Notes under the pieces: model-generated
What the model saw: only the letters and a program-made list of their open reading frames with translations
What the model was told of the DNA's origin: nothing
Databases searched by the model: none
Made by a program: the position numbers and the translations under genes
From: Ichthyophthirius multifiliis
Lineage: Eukaryota; Ciliophora; Oligohymenophorea; Hymenostomatida
Assembly (NCBI RefSeq): GCF_000220395.1
Contig: NW_004085992.1
Location: 1-46,403, forward strand
Reading direction: 5' to 3'
Length of the DNA: 46,403 nt
In this document: in pieces, positions 11,620 through 23,579 of the stretch
Position numbering within the stretch: position 1 is the stretch's first letter
How the letters are laid out: every line of letters begins with the position of its first letter

Positions 11620-14566
11620 CTTATACTTATTATTTTTAAATCTAATTTTAAAAAATTTGTTATTGATTATTTTATTGTTAATAATAACCTTAATATTGTC
11701 CTTAATTCTAAATTTATTTTTATTATTATTACTATAATTAGGATTATTATTAATATTATCCTTAATATTAATATTATTATTATTAATTTTATTATTTAGA
11801 TTATATCTATTATTATTAAACTTGCAATTACTATTATTTTATTTAATTGCTATCATTTTAAATTTTATTATTATAATTAGGTACATTATTTTATAAATAA
11901 TTATTATAACTTTGATTAATAGTTGGTTATTTATCTTTTGGAGTTGTATTTATTGGTTATTAACTTAGAATTTACTAAATGTATTATTTATTATCTAAAT
12001 TATTACCATAGTCATCTTAAAAATCTTATTTATAATTTTTTTATATCGACTCATTTTAATTATACTATAATTAATTATTTTTTATAGGCGAATCAAATTT
12101 TGAATTAGAGCTTTTAATATTTCCTTAAGCAAGCTAATAAGAAGAAGTAGTATTTGAATTGCGATTATTTCCAATAATTTAAGAACTATCATTTGATTAA
12201 TCATTTAATTAATTAGAGCTTTTTAATCTTTATTAAGGAGTTGCTTTATTACTCTTTAATTAGCTTTCAATAATTTAAGACTTTCTAATATATTTATCAA
12301 GTTCTTTTTTAGTTGGGGATGCTTCCTCATTATACAAATCTTCATTATCCTATAATTAACTCTATCTATTATAATTATTCTATATAGGTTAATTAAGTGA
12401 ACTGCGAATAACTTAAACTGAAATCCCATTCGATGGTATATAATTTTATGATTATAAATAGTTTTTTGAAGCATTTGCCTAAGGTATTGATCTTGGAGTT
12501 ATTTTGGAATTATTATTTAAGCTTAAGCTTGATTTCGTATTTATTTTTCCTTTAGATTTATCTCTGCTTTTATTTTTTGAATTGTTTTGACTATGATTAT
12601 TTTTTATGTTTTAAATTTCTTCCTTTAATTTTAATATTTGTGTATCTTTCATTATTTCTTCTCTTTCGAAAGCTTCTTAAATTTACATTAAAGAAGAGTA
12701 TTTTTCTTCCAGTTTTTTTTTATCTTCTTCGAACATTATATACAATTAATAATTAGTGTAAGTCTGGCATTTTATAATAAAATCAACTTCATATAATTCT
12801 TATAATTATTATCTAATTATTTCTATACATTTCTAGTTTTCATTTTAGTCTTTTTAAAGCTTTATTTTATAATCATTACTATTTTAAATTGCATTTTTTA
12901 ACTATTCTATTTTATCATATCTAAATTTTGAGTCTTTCTAGTTCATATTATTTTACAATAAGGACTCTTAAAGTTCCTATATATTCTTTTCATTTTATTC
13001 AATTAAATTGTCCTATTCTCTTATATTATATTCGATTTCTTTTTTTTTCTATAAAGCATCTTCGAACCTCAAAGTAAGTCTATTAAAATTCTAAATAAAA
13101 GTATACCTATTATTCTTATATTATTAACTAGTTAATATTTCTTCTGTAGTTGGTGGAATTTCTTTTAGATTATTTATTTTTTCACTAACTCCTTATTATA
13201 ATTATTCTTCTAAAGTAAGCTATTATTCTTATTCTTATTCTTGTAAATAAAACGGGTCTACCCCGTTTTTCCCATTTAATTTTTCAGTATTATAAATAGA
13301 CTTTAAATTTTCATAAACTTCCTTTTTAATAGTCTTAGCCCTTTATGCATATTTTAAAGTATTAATAGTTTCTTCTATAAACTTAAAAGCAGGAGTCACA
13401 CATGCAATAAAAAGAGTTTTAGCGTTTCCACCTAAACTTTCTTTTAATAATCTCGTTAATTTAGAATCTCTATAAGGTACATGCCTTTTATTTCTATCTG
13501 TATATAAAATGTATTTATATTCATATTTATATTTATATATTATTACCATTCTAAGATAAAATATTAATACAATTTCCTAAAGATAATAAAGATTTATTAA
13601 TATTAGCACCTTCTTTTTATCGAACAGTTTTACTATCTGCAGTTGCTGACGCCCTTTCACTTCCTGCTAAATCAACCATATATAATTTCGGTGTCATATA
13701 ATTAGTCTAAATGGTATTTTTAGATGTTTCGATTTCCAAGTTTAACTAAATAATAGCATGAGACCTAGAACTGAATTAATTCATTTTAGTACTTGCCATA
13801 ATTCTTTTTTTATTTCCTTATTTTATTAACTAATGTATTTAATCTACAGTAGTAATTAATTTCTCAGTTAATAATTGACAATAAACCCCTTTTTCTGCAT
13901 CTTCTACGACATTTAAATTTTCAGAAACTCCAGTTTCTACACTTAATAAATCTCGAATTTATTCATTGTAAATTTCTAAATAACTCATTTTTATTCTTGT
14001 TTTTTTTTCTAATTTAGTACATATTTTACAGTCTAAAATACTATCCCGCCTTCGTTTCCTGTATATTAAGGTTATGCATCTTATTATTATGTATTACTTT
14101 CATAAATGCTTTTATTATTAGAATTATCCTATATAAGCATACTCTCCTCGAAATTATCACCGAACATAGTAAATGTTTTGCCTGATCCGGTCATTCCATA
14201 TACTAATATAGTATGACTAAATCCTAAATGTGTTTTATTATAATTTTAAAAATAATATAAAATTTAGATGTATGTTATACCTTTAAATAAAGAATCTTCT
14301 AATGTAGGAAGTACTGCTTAATTAAATATTTACATTGTTTAAGTTTTAGAATCAAATACTTCGTCATAGATGAATACTTAATCACCTTATGTAGAATGTG
14401 GTTAAACTAACAATATTGAACTGTCCTGACCTGCTCGTATGTATTTTTAACCTTCTATGTGACCTTGGTTTTCATAACATAAGTTGTTTGTTGGCTTTAT
14501 ACGAACGCATACATGAAAGTTTGATTAATCGATTGGATTTTAAGATTATTCAATGCCTGATGACAT
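11399..14566 (-). CDS. Kinesin with N-terminal motor and Q-rich tail
   Basis: Microtubule motor ATPase. Exons 14566-14281, 14223-13547 and 13497-11399. The motor starts [10 protein letters not shown]. It has the P-loop GMTGSGKT (about residues 105-112), switch I with [10 protein letters not shown], switch II DLAGSE, the [14 protein letters not shown] strand, and the C-terminal signature [22 protein letters not shown]. After the motor come Glu/Lys/Gln coiled-coil segments. The last third is Asn/Ser/Gln-rich and ends in a long Gln run written as TAA. The motor looks closest to kinesin-8/KIF18-19, but the subfamily is uncertain. The coding length is one base short of a whole number of codons, and the frame slips once near 14024-14027 in a TTTT run: upstream reads GGIVFQTVKY, downstream [16 protein letters not shown]. 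One added base would give 1020 residues. A 65-base alternative intron would also restore the frame but would delete the well-matching GNEGGIVFQ. Confidence 0.9.
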
Positions 14567-14937
14567 TTATTATTTTATTATTTTACTTTTAATTTTAATT
14601 TTTTTTATTTTATTTATTAATATTTATTGTTAAGCTTTTTTATTTGTTTTCTATTAATTATATTTTTATAAGAGTTTTTTATAGGATTATTTTTTTTTAT
14701 ATTATTTATTTATTTGTTTGTTTTGTTTTATTTATTAATTTTATTTTTATTTTTAATTATAAATATAAAATTTATTTTATTTTGTGATATGAAAAAAATT
14801 TTATTTTTGGGAAAAATATATTTTAAAATATAAAGAAAATTTTGATTAATAAATATATTATTAATAAAAAATAATAAACAGGTGGTTTAAATTTATTTAA
14901 TATAAAATTAAAAATTCAAAAAGAAAAAATTATATAA

Positions 14938-14987
<50 letters not shown>

Positions 14988-15318
14988 TTTATATTTATCA
15001 CTTTTAAAAAAAATATAAATATTTTTTTTGTATTTTATATTTTATAACAAAAAAAAAACTCTAAATTAATATTTTCCTTGAATATTAAACATAAATTTAA
15101 ATAAAATTAATTAATTTATAAGAAATTATAAAAATTTATTATTTTTAATGTTTTTATATAAATATTTATTATATAATTAAGTTAATTAAAAAATATTTAT
15201 TAAAAAAAAAATATGTTTTATAATTAAAAAATATTAAGCATTATATAAATATAAAGTATTTATTTATAAATAATATATAAAATATAATATGTTTTATATT
15301 TCATTTAATAAACATATA
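14567..15318. other. Intergenic, (TA)n-containing
   Basis: 752 bases, including a (TA)n tract near 14943-14982. The first part is T/G-rich rather than A-rich. No gene seen. Confidence 0.6.
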
Positions 15319-15719
15319 TCAGAAATCATTAATATTAAATTAATATTCATAAGCATTTAATAATTATTCTGAAGTAATAGACATATCTTATCCTTTAGAA
15401 GGTTATCCTATAAATTCATCTGAATCACTAGTATTATTAATATTATTATTGTTTTTAATTTATTATTAATAATTAAATTAATTATTAACTATATCTTAAT
15501 TAAAATCATCTTAGTCAAACGATTTTGTTTTTGATTATTTACTTGTTTTTTATTCTTATTATTATTATTATATATTATTTAAATTATTATTAGTATTTTA
15601 TTAAGATTAATTTGTTTGTTATTTTTATTACTATTATAATTATTATTGTTAATATTGTTATTATTATAGTTATTGCTATTGTTATTGTTATTATTATTGT
15701 TATTGTTATTACTATTATA

Positions 15720-15752
<33 letters not shown>

Positions 15753-16263
15753 GTTATCTTTTTAAATTTTATTATTCATTTTACTCATCTTTTTTCTATG
15801 TTTATTTTTAATTAATTTACTATTCTTCTTACTCTTTATCTTTTTCGTCTTCATTTTATTAAGGGTTTATAGATCTATATTCTTCAATTAATTATAAAAG
15901 TAAAGGTTTTTTCTCATCTACATTTTACATTTTTAATTTATTAACTAAATAATTTCTTTTAATTTCATTCTTTACATTAGATTCTTAAGAATATATTCCT
16001 AAACTATATTCCATTTCATAAAATTATAATAACTCTTTAATTAAATGAAGGGCTATTTAAGAATTTTCCTATTCATGCATTTTTTATACACTTGCATTTT
16101 CTTTATAAAATATACTTATTTTTTATTTATTTGCAGCTGTATTTTCTTATTAGTCTATTATTTTAAATATAGATGAACGAATATGTGCACGAATATTACT
16201 CAAAGCACCATTTTGGTCTAAAGAGCCTATTACTAAATTTTTTAATTCGTTAAGTTCTTGCAT
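15319..16263 (-). CDS. CEP43: FOP/CEP43-family centriolar protein (LisH/TOF domain)
   Basis: A basal-body and centriole protein is expected; FOP-family proteins anchor microtubules and help dock basal bodies. It is a single exon of 315 codons (314 residues) from ATG at 16263 to TGA at 15321-15319, with no intron. Residues 1-60 match the N-terminal TOF/LisH dimerisation region of FOP, CEP20/FOR20 and OFD1: ELKNLVIGSLDQNGALSNIR, then IRSSIFKIIDQQE. The block LIKELLQFYEMEYSLGIYSQ followed by KPLLLQLIEEYR matches FOP rather than the shorter CEP20. The second half is a Lys/Gln linker with a long poly-Gln run (mixed TAA/CAA, about 15620-15760), then an acidic end, SDSDEFIGQPSKGQDM and INDF. It lies between the kinesin and TMEM107 genes, all on the minus strand. 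Confidence 0.87.
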
Positions 16264-16656
16264 TTTTATATTTTTTTTTAATATTATTTATTTTTATTTA
16301 AATTAAATTAAATAAATATATTTATTTTGTAAATAATTCCTTTTTATTTTTTATATATATTGAAAAAAAAAATTTTAAAAGAAAAAATAAAATTTTTATT
16401 AATTTTAAATTTTTAAAAAGGGAAATTTAAATATTTTTTTTAAAAAAAGATTTTTTTTTTTTTTTTTTTAAACTTAATTTAATTCTTTATAGAAAAATCA
16501 ACTATTAAAAAAAAAAAAAAAAAACTCATACACTCAAAAATATAAATATTTTATAGAAAAAAAAAAAAAAATGATAAATTATAAAATTAATGTGTTTATA
16601 AAAATAAACAAAAATTATTTACAGATAAAAATATCAAAAAAAAAATAATTATTTAT
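16264..16656. other. Intergenic
   Basis: 393 bases between the FOP-like start and the TMEM107 stop, with A and T homopolymers of about 15-20 bases. It should contain the FOP promoter; nothing specific is visible. Confidence 0.6.
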
Positions 16657-17309
16657 TCACAATTTAAGCTTTTTATAATAGAAAAAGTTTAAAATAAAAA
16701 ATATAACTTCCAAAAAAAACGGTAAAAAGCTAAAAAAGAACCATAAAGTCCATATTTCATTATATTTCCAACTTTAAAAACTAAATAAAGAATATAAAAT
16801 AGCTCCACAATTATGTAATATAATTTCTAAACAAAAAAATAATAGTAAATATTTATACTTTACAAATAAGTTTTTTAAAATTACATATTATAGATAAATT
16901 GTCACAAAACATATTTATTCCATAATAAAGTATTATTAATTCAAATACAATAAAAATTAATGTAACTATTGTTGCTCTATATATACTTTTTATTTATAAA
17001 AATATTATATTTTATCCACTAATTTTAATATGTTTTCTTTATTTTACGTTGACTCTGCTGAAACCCAATTATTGTCTTCTATATATATACATATATATAT
17101 ATATAAATATATTTATTATATTTATATATATACCTTTTATAACATTTCTTATAGATGATATTATATTATCTTCCTTTTAATATATTTTTTTCAAATTAGT
17201 TTTTATTTATTTATATTACATATGATTAAATTATAGACGCCGTAATTATTAAATGAAGTATTATGCTTATAAATTTACATGGAATTAAATAATTTGCTCC
17301 TGATGACAT
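16657..17309 (-). CDS. TMEM107: TMEM107, ciliary transition-zone membrane protein
   Basis: TMEM107 is a four-pass membrane protein that recruits MKS-module proteins to the transition zone. Five exons, 17309-17220, 17173-17134, 17078-17048, 16985-16885 and 16826-16657, sum to exactly 144 codons (143 residues; human has 140). The start YLIPCKFISIILHLIITAS aligns with the human VPSRFLTLLAHLVVVIT. Helix 2, ATIVTLIFIVFELIILYYG, aligns with LSVTLGLFAVELAGFL. The next part, IILHNCGAILYSLFSFQSW, aligns with IGAHCSASVALSFFIFERW. The last helix, LWFFFSFLPFFLEVIFFI, corresponds to the human C-terminal helix. Exons 2 and 3 are only 40 and 31 bases; they were found from splice phase and homology. The acceptor of intron 3 could instead be 33 bases earlier, still in frame. 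Confidence 0.92.
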
Positions 17310-19496
17310 TTTTTTTGGTATATAATTATATGTTTTTTTATATTTTTTTTTTTTTTGATAATTTTAAATTTTTTTTTTATTTTTTTTTAAACAAAAAATA
17401 TATAACAGAATTAAAATTAAATAAATATTATTTTTATGACTTTTTTTTTATTAAAAAAAAAAAAAATATTAATAAATAAGATATTTAATTATTATTAAAT
17501 AAATAATTTTTTATAGATAGATATATAAATAGATATATATATAAATAAATATTTTTATTTTTTTCCTCTTTATATCTTTATATAATAATTGTAACAATAA
17601 TTATACAAATTTACTAATAATCATAAACAATTTATAAAGAGCTTTTTGTATATAATTAGAAACAAAATTTAGATACATTTGAGATTAGGCAAGTTAAAAG
17701 AAATACAAACAAATTTGAAACCACTTAGGTGAAGATTGTTTTAATACTTTAAAATCAATAATGTCGATAAGTAAGTTAAATTATTGACGAAAAAACTATA
17801 AAGAAATTAATAAAGAAATATGTAAATTAATGATTAAGATTAAAAAATAATAGCAATCCTTTGCATGTAAAAAGATTTATTGAAAAAAAAAAAAAAATAG
17901 ATTAAAATCTTTTATAATTTTTCCATAATTAATGATAAAACATATTAATTTAATAAATAGATTATAAAGATATACAATAAATGATAAATTTATATATTAA
18001 ACACAAGATAATATTTTAAAGTAATGCATATATATAAAAGCAGTTAGTTAAAAGAATGATTTTTAACTTTTAAAATTTACAAAAAGATATAAAGATTTAA
18101 TTTATTTTTCTTATCAAGATAAGTTTTTTATAAATTATATTTTTTCTCATATTCCTTTATTTAATTCTTTTTAAAATGTATTTATAACATGCTAAATAAT
18201 ATTTTTTGTATATTCATTTATAAATTTTATATATTTAACTTTTGATAGCTCTTTCTAAATAGAAATAATGTCCAAAAACATAACCAGATTTTAAAATAAA
18301 GATTTATTATTGATTTAGTTTATTTATTAAATCAAAATACGGAAGTTTTTTGGTTTTGAATATTCCCCTATTTTTTATATTTTCTATGATTATTTTATTA
18401 TCAAATTATATTTTTAGAAAATAATTTCATGTTATATTAGTTTTTGATTTGTTTCAGTTTTTTTTTTTTTTTTTTATGCTACTATGCTTATTAATTATAA
18501 AATTCATTAAAAATCAATAATTTATTAATATATTTGTAGTTTATATTACACAGTAATAAAAAATTACTAATATAAAAATAGTCCTCAAACAAATTTAGGA
18601 TGATTGCTTTTATTATTAACTACCTTTTTTTCATTTGTTTACAATAAACTCGATTGATATTAAATAAAATAATATTTCGATTTAAAAAAAAAAAAAATAT
18701 ATTTATAAAAATTGGATTAATTAAATAAATATTTCGATAATTTCATAGTAGATATTTCTCTCTTACAAAAAAAGATCTAACAAAATATATCGAATATATG
18801 TATAATTATGAAATTTCAGTTAAAATAATAAACTAAAAGTCTTTTTCTGTACTTTCATTTTATTTATAATAAGAAATTAAAAATGATATATATAAAGGTC
18901 ATTATTAAAATAAATATATAAAATAATTCATTTTTTAAAGATATTTGAATAAAATTATCTAAAAAATATAACAAAATTTCTTTTTCTCTAGATTCTTTTA
19001 TAATCATGATAAATTAATTAAAGCTAGTTTATTTTTTTGAATCATAAAAATTTTCAATAAGAATTATAAAGTTGAATATAACTATAAATGGAAATAGGGT
19101 TATTTTTTACTTAGCTTATAGTATTGTTTTTAATGTTTATTTTTAATGTAAAAAATAAATTTAAATTTATACATATGGTTAAGAAATGATAATATTTAAA
19201 AACAATTTTTATCAAATATAAATTTTATATATTTCTTATTAATGTTTAAGACATATATTAAATGATTTTCATTATATATTTTATTACAAAAACGATATAA
19301 ATGTTAAGAGAAAATTAAAGAATTTAGAAGTTATTAATTTAAAAAAATGATATGTAATTAAATTAGTAAAAATACATTAAAAATATATATAAGTAATTTA
19401 ATAATGAAAAATATAATTTAGAACTAAAAATCTAGAAATTTGATATAAATAAATTAGATTATATAATATATATATATATATATATAATAATAAATA

Positions 19497-19546
<50 letters not shown>

Positions 19547-19981
19547 TTTGAAAAAATATGATTTATTAGATCAGTATGTAAAAATTCATAAATAAATTTT
19601 TGATAATTTTTAGTAAAAAGATTTAAATAAATATTAATCAAAATATTTTAAAATTTATTTAATAATAAAAAATACATTATTCAAATTAATATTTACATTA
19701 TTTTCGGATATTTATTAAGAAAATAACATTGATTTTTTAATTACGATTTATATAAATATTATATTTAAACAAATGAAATATAAATTTATCATTATATTTT
19801 TGGGATTTTTTTTTTTAGTTAATAAAAAAAATATTAAATACATCAAATATGATGTATGTTATAAATAAATTAAAAAAAAAGAATAAAAAGTAATAGTATA
19901 TAACTAAAATTTAATAATTTAAATGTATAAAATTTTATAAAAAATTTCTAATTTAATGTTAAATATTATATATGATATTTT
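17310..19981. other. Gene-poor 2.7 kb region
   Basis: Both strands were read through. TGA and TCA triplets are frequent in all frames and no ORF keeps coding character for more than a few dozen codons. It has poly-A/T runs and (TA)n at about 19470-19542. It may contain worn-out sequence, but nothing I can name. Confidence 0.6.
19470..19542. repeat. (TA)n microsatellite, two blocks
   Basis: Two TA blocks separated by about 15 bases. The apparent short ORF of Tyr-Ile repeats across it is an artefact of the repeat. Confidence 0.85.
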
Positions 19982-20301
19982 TCAAGTATTAATTAGTTTT
20001 AAGGCATCCCAAAAAATTTCTTTTCTAAAGATTTCTTAATATTATTTTTTTATGCATATTAATTAATTAATATATTATTTATATTTTCTTGTTTTTAATT
20101 TTAAAAGTCTTTCTAATTATATATAAGGCTCATCTTTATAAAAATTCATTCTTTTTATAAAAACAATTAAAAAAATAAATATAATAATAAATATAAAAAA
20201 AAGATACAATCCTTAAGAATTTATTTCACAATTATTATAATATTTATATTTAATTATATTTTAAAGCATATCTGAATATGAATAATCATCACCACATCCG
20301 C

Positions 20302-20349
<48 letters not shown>

Positions 20350-22267
20350 TAAAAATAAATAAAATAAAAGTATATATAAATATAAATTTATATATTAATA
20401 TATTTATATTTATTTTTCTTTTTTAATTTTCTATGTAAATAATTATATCTAATTAATACTATATAATTTTTTTTAATTACATAAATAAAATATGATTGCT
20501 TTTTTATTTAAATAAAATATATTAAATTATAAAGATTTAAGTTTCAATTGTATTTATATATAGATTAAATATAAATAATAATCCATATAAATATATATAT
20601 ATATATACATATATAATATATTTTTATTATAAATTTCTAGAAAATAAAATAAAATTATATCTTTTGATATTTTAAATATATTTTAAATGATATTTAATAA
20701 TAATATATTATAAAATTTATTTTTTATTTATATATATATATATTTTTTTTTATTATACACTTAAAGCTATAATATTAATTATTAAATAGATTAATTTGCT
20801 AGAAGACATTCTTCTAATTAAGAAAATTAAAATTCAAATCTATTTTTAAAAAAAATAAACAAATAAATTTAAAATTAAAAATATACGAAATTAAATTTAA
20901 ATTCAATGATTATAATTCTTTCAAATTTTCTATTATTTTACATATTTCAATCATACAATCGTAACTATCTATTTAACTATTATTATCACACCAACTTTTT
21001 TTTATTTTTATATTATATATACTTTCAAATTAATTACTTTTTAAAATTTAAATTTAGAATTTTCATTTGTTTCTTTTCTATTATTGAATAAAGTATTTAA
21101 CAAAATCCTTCTGTAGTAATAGAACCTTTAAAACTATTTATTTAAAAAATTATACATATATATTTTATATACATTTATACTCTTCTAAATTTAATTCTAA
21201 ATCATTTAATACTTTTAAACTTTTAATAGTTTAACATATTTTATTTATTGATTCATCATTAATATCTATTTAATTTTCTTATTAATCTGCTTTCATATTT
21301 GATATATTTAAATGTAAAATCTATAAAGCAGGTAAACTTTTTAACGTTTCCATTAAATTAGAAATATATCTATTTTCATCTTCAAAAACAGAAAATTGCC
21401 AACTATTAATGAAAATTAAATAAAATAAATATAATAATAATAATATAAAAATACTTTGAAAAATCAATATATAATTCTTATAAATTAAAAAATGGTTTTA
21501 AAGAAAAAACATTTTATTAAAATCTTTTTCTTTTATTTCTTCTAAACTATGAATATATATATAAATAAATATATATAAAAGTATATAATATATATATATA
21601 TATATATATACATATATTTAAATATATATGTGTATAACTAATACTTTGATAATTTTATATCTAAATATGTAGGTGTGTACATATACATATCAAGTGAATT
21701 TCTTATATCCATAATAGTGCATTCACCATCTCTTCCTTTTTCACTTTCAATAATTAAATCTCTTGTTTAGTTAGTATTTATTTAATTAAAAGAACTTAAT
21801 TTTTTTTTTAATTATTTAAAAATATATTATTAATTATTTTTTAAAATATACTTTCTTGTTCCTTTTTCAAATATTTTTGAAAAATTTCTTGTTAAAGAAA
21901 TCCCTTCATAATCAAGCCAAATTTAATCAATATTATTTATATTTTTATGACATTTTTCAATAGGAGATTTAAAAACGAAATCTTTGTTTGTATAATTAAT
22001 TAAATTTTCCATTTTTTTTGCTGTTTATTCTATACTATTTTATATCATATCTATAAAAGAGCTTATTTTTTTTTCCATTATATCAAAAGTGTTCTCTGTT
22101 AATTTATTTACGATTTCAAACGCTGTTAATTTGTTATTTATTTTTAAATTACTGTTTGTTTTTGGATTATTTTTCAGAATTAAATAATCTACTTTAGATA
22201 AGGCCTCCTTTTTAATTTTTCTAAATTCTATATGAATTAATTTAATTAATCTTCTAACATTTCGCAT
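19982..22267 (-). CDS. Leucine-rich-repeat (RNI-like) protein, multi-exon
   Basis: Exons 22267-21645, 21541-21455, 21402-21181, 21133-21038, 20994-20887 and 20839-20761 join in phase (405 codons). Final exons are 20300-20208 and 20150-19982. The first exon encodes a helical domain (TAFEIVNKLTENTFDIMEKK). The next exons give irregular LRR units: LQELYIDFSNWQF, LPALQILHLNISNM, LKVLNDLELNLED, LKELQSLNLNLIS, IQQLILQLQ. The C-terminus is basic and helical (QLERLLKLKTRKYKQYINQ). Such LRR proteins are a large ciliate family of uncertain function; protein-protein binding is likely. The intron 20301-20760 (about 460 bases, with a (TA)n tract) is unresolved, because the flanking exons need two more bases, so at least one small exon is missing. 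The frame also continues upstream of the chosen ATG across one in-frame TGA (see the leader feature). Confidence 0.78.
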
Positions 22268-22354
22268 TCATATCTATTTCATAAATTTATTATGGACTTT
22301 ATTATATAACTAATCTGATTTATCTTCATATACTTTTAATATTTATTAACGCAT
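22268..22354 (-). other. Coding-like leader in frame with the LRR gene, ended by TGA
   Basis: ATG at 22354-22352 opens 28 codons with coding character (KVYEDKSDQLYNKVHNKFMK). They end in TGA at 22270-22268, immediately followed by the ATG of the LRR gene in the same frame. It could be a former N-terminus cut off by a nonsense change (Arg CGA to TGA would suffice), a short upstream ORF, or a base-call error. No splice pair removes the TGA. Confidence 0.5.
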
Positions 22355-22769
22355 TTTTTTTTAATTTATTTTTGTAATTTTTTTGTTTATTTTTTTTTTT
22401 AAAAAAAGTCAAATAGTTAAATTTTAATAAATAATATATAAATAAAATAAAGTTTTTCTAAATCTTTATATTTTAAAAATGCATTTACTTATATTAGTTT
22501 TATTAATTTGAATATTTTTTTTCTAAAAGAAGATAATAAAGTATATTTATTAAATATAATAAACTAATTTTTTTATATAATTTTTAAAAAAATATATAAA
22601 ATTAATAATACCTCCTTTTTTTTTTTTCTAAAAATTTTAATTAAATTATTAAAAAAAATACTTTTTTTTAGACACTAATTAAATCAAATAAAAAGTATAA
22701 TTTTTTATTATTAAATAAATAAATAAATTAAAAATACTTATAAAAAATAAAATAAAAACAATATAATAA
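22355..22769. other. Intergenic, between divergent genes
   Basis: 415 bases between the divergent LRR and Rab6 genes. It is presumed to carry both promoters; no site is recognisable. Confidence 0.5.
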
Positions 22770-23579
22770 ATGTAATAAAGTGCAATAGCAGGTCCTGCAG
22801 TAATGAAATATAAAATAGTATTTTTAGGTGATTAATCAGTTGGAAAAACATCAATAATAAATCGTTTTATATACGATAATTTTACAGGAAGTGAATAGGT
22901 TTTAATTTTAATAATAAAAAAAAATAAAAAAATAAAAAAAAAGCCAACAGTCGGAATAGATTTTATATGTAAAACAATATAATTAGATAATAAAACATTA
23001 AGACTATAATTATGGGATACTGCCGGATAAGAACGTTTTAAAAGTTTGATTCCAAGTTATATTAGAGATTCTAATGCAGCAATAATAGTATATGATGTTA
23101 CAAGTTTTTATTTATTATTTTTAATTTTTTTTAAAAAAAAAATAAAAAGATTAATCTTCATTTAATAATTTAAGTAAATGGATAGAAGAAGTTAAAGAAG
23201 AAAGAGGAAATGATGCTTTAATTTTTGTTTTAGGAAATAAATCAGATTTAGAAGATACGTTAACAATATTTTATTTTAATAAATTAAAGTAATATAATTT
23301 TTTTTTTTTTTTTTTTTTTTTAGAAAAAATTAATAAGAAGAGTTTAATTAAAGTTTAAAATAATTCAATTTAAGTGTTTAAAAAGTTTCAGCAAAGTCAG
23401 GTAATAATATAGGAAATTTTTTTAAATAATTAGCTGAAGCACTAAGTGGAGGTTAATAAATTGATAATAAGGGTGGATAAAAAATATAATAAAATTAAGG
23501 ATAATAATAAAATATATAATTATAATCAAAAGAATAATAAGAAAAAGATAATTTAGATAAAAAAAAGGGATGTTGTTGA
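22770..23579 (+). CDS. RAB6: Rab6-type small GTPase
   Basis: Golgi trafficking GTPase. Exons 22770-22898, 22944-23103, 23150-23258 and 23324-23579 sum to 218 codons (217 residues). All G motifs are present: GDQSVGKT at about residues 20-27, TVGIDF in switch I, WDTAGQERF in switch II, GNKSDL, and SAKSG. The core IVFLGDQSVGKTSIINRF and the Rab6-typical SLIPSYIRDSNAAIIVYDVT identify the subfamily. The Q of DTAGQE is encoded TAA. The tail is Gln/Lys-rich and ends KKKGCC, a double-Cys geranylgeranylation signal. Two possible starts, MQQ and the later MKYKIVFLG, are both in frame; I took the first ATG. Confidence 0.96.

Noticed and set aside
11569-11799. Ile-rich plus-strand ORF of 76 residues
   Set aside because: It is the antisense of the poly-Gln tail of the kinesin.
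15612-15815. Ile/Val-rich plus-strand ORF
   Set aside because: It is the antisense of the poly-Gln region of the FOP-like gene.
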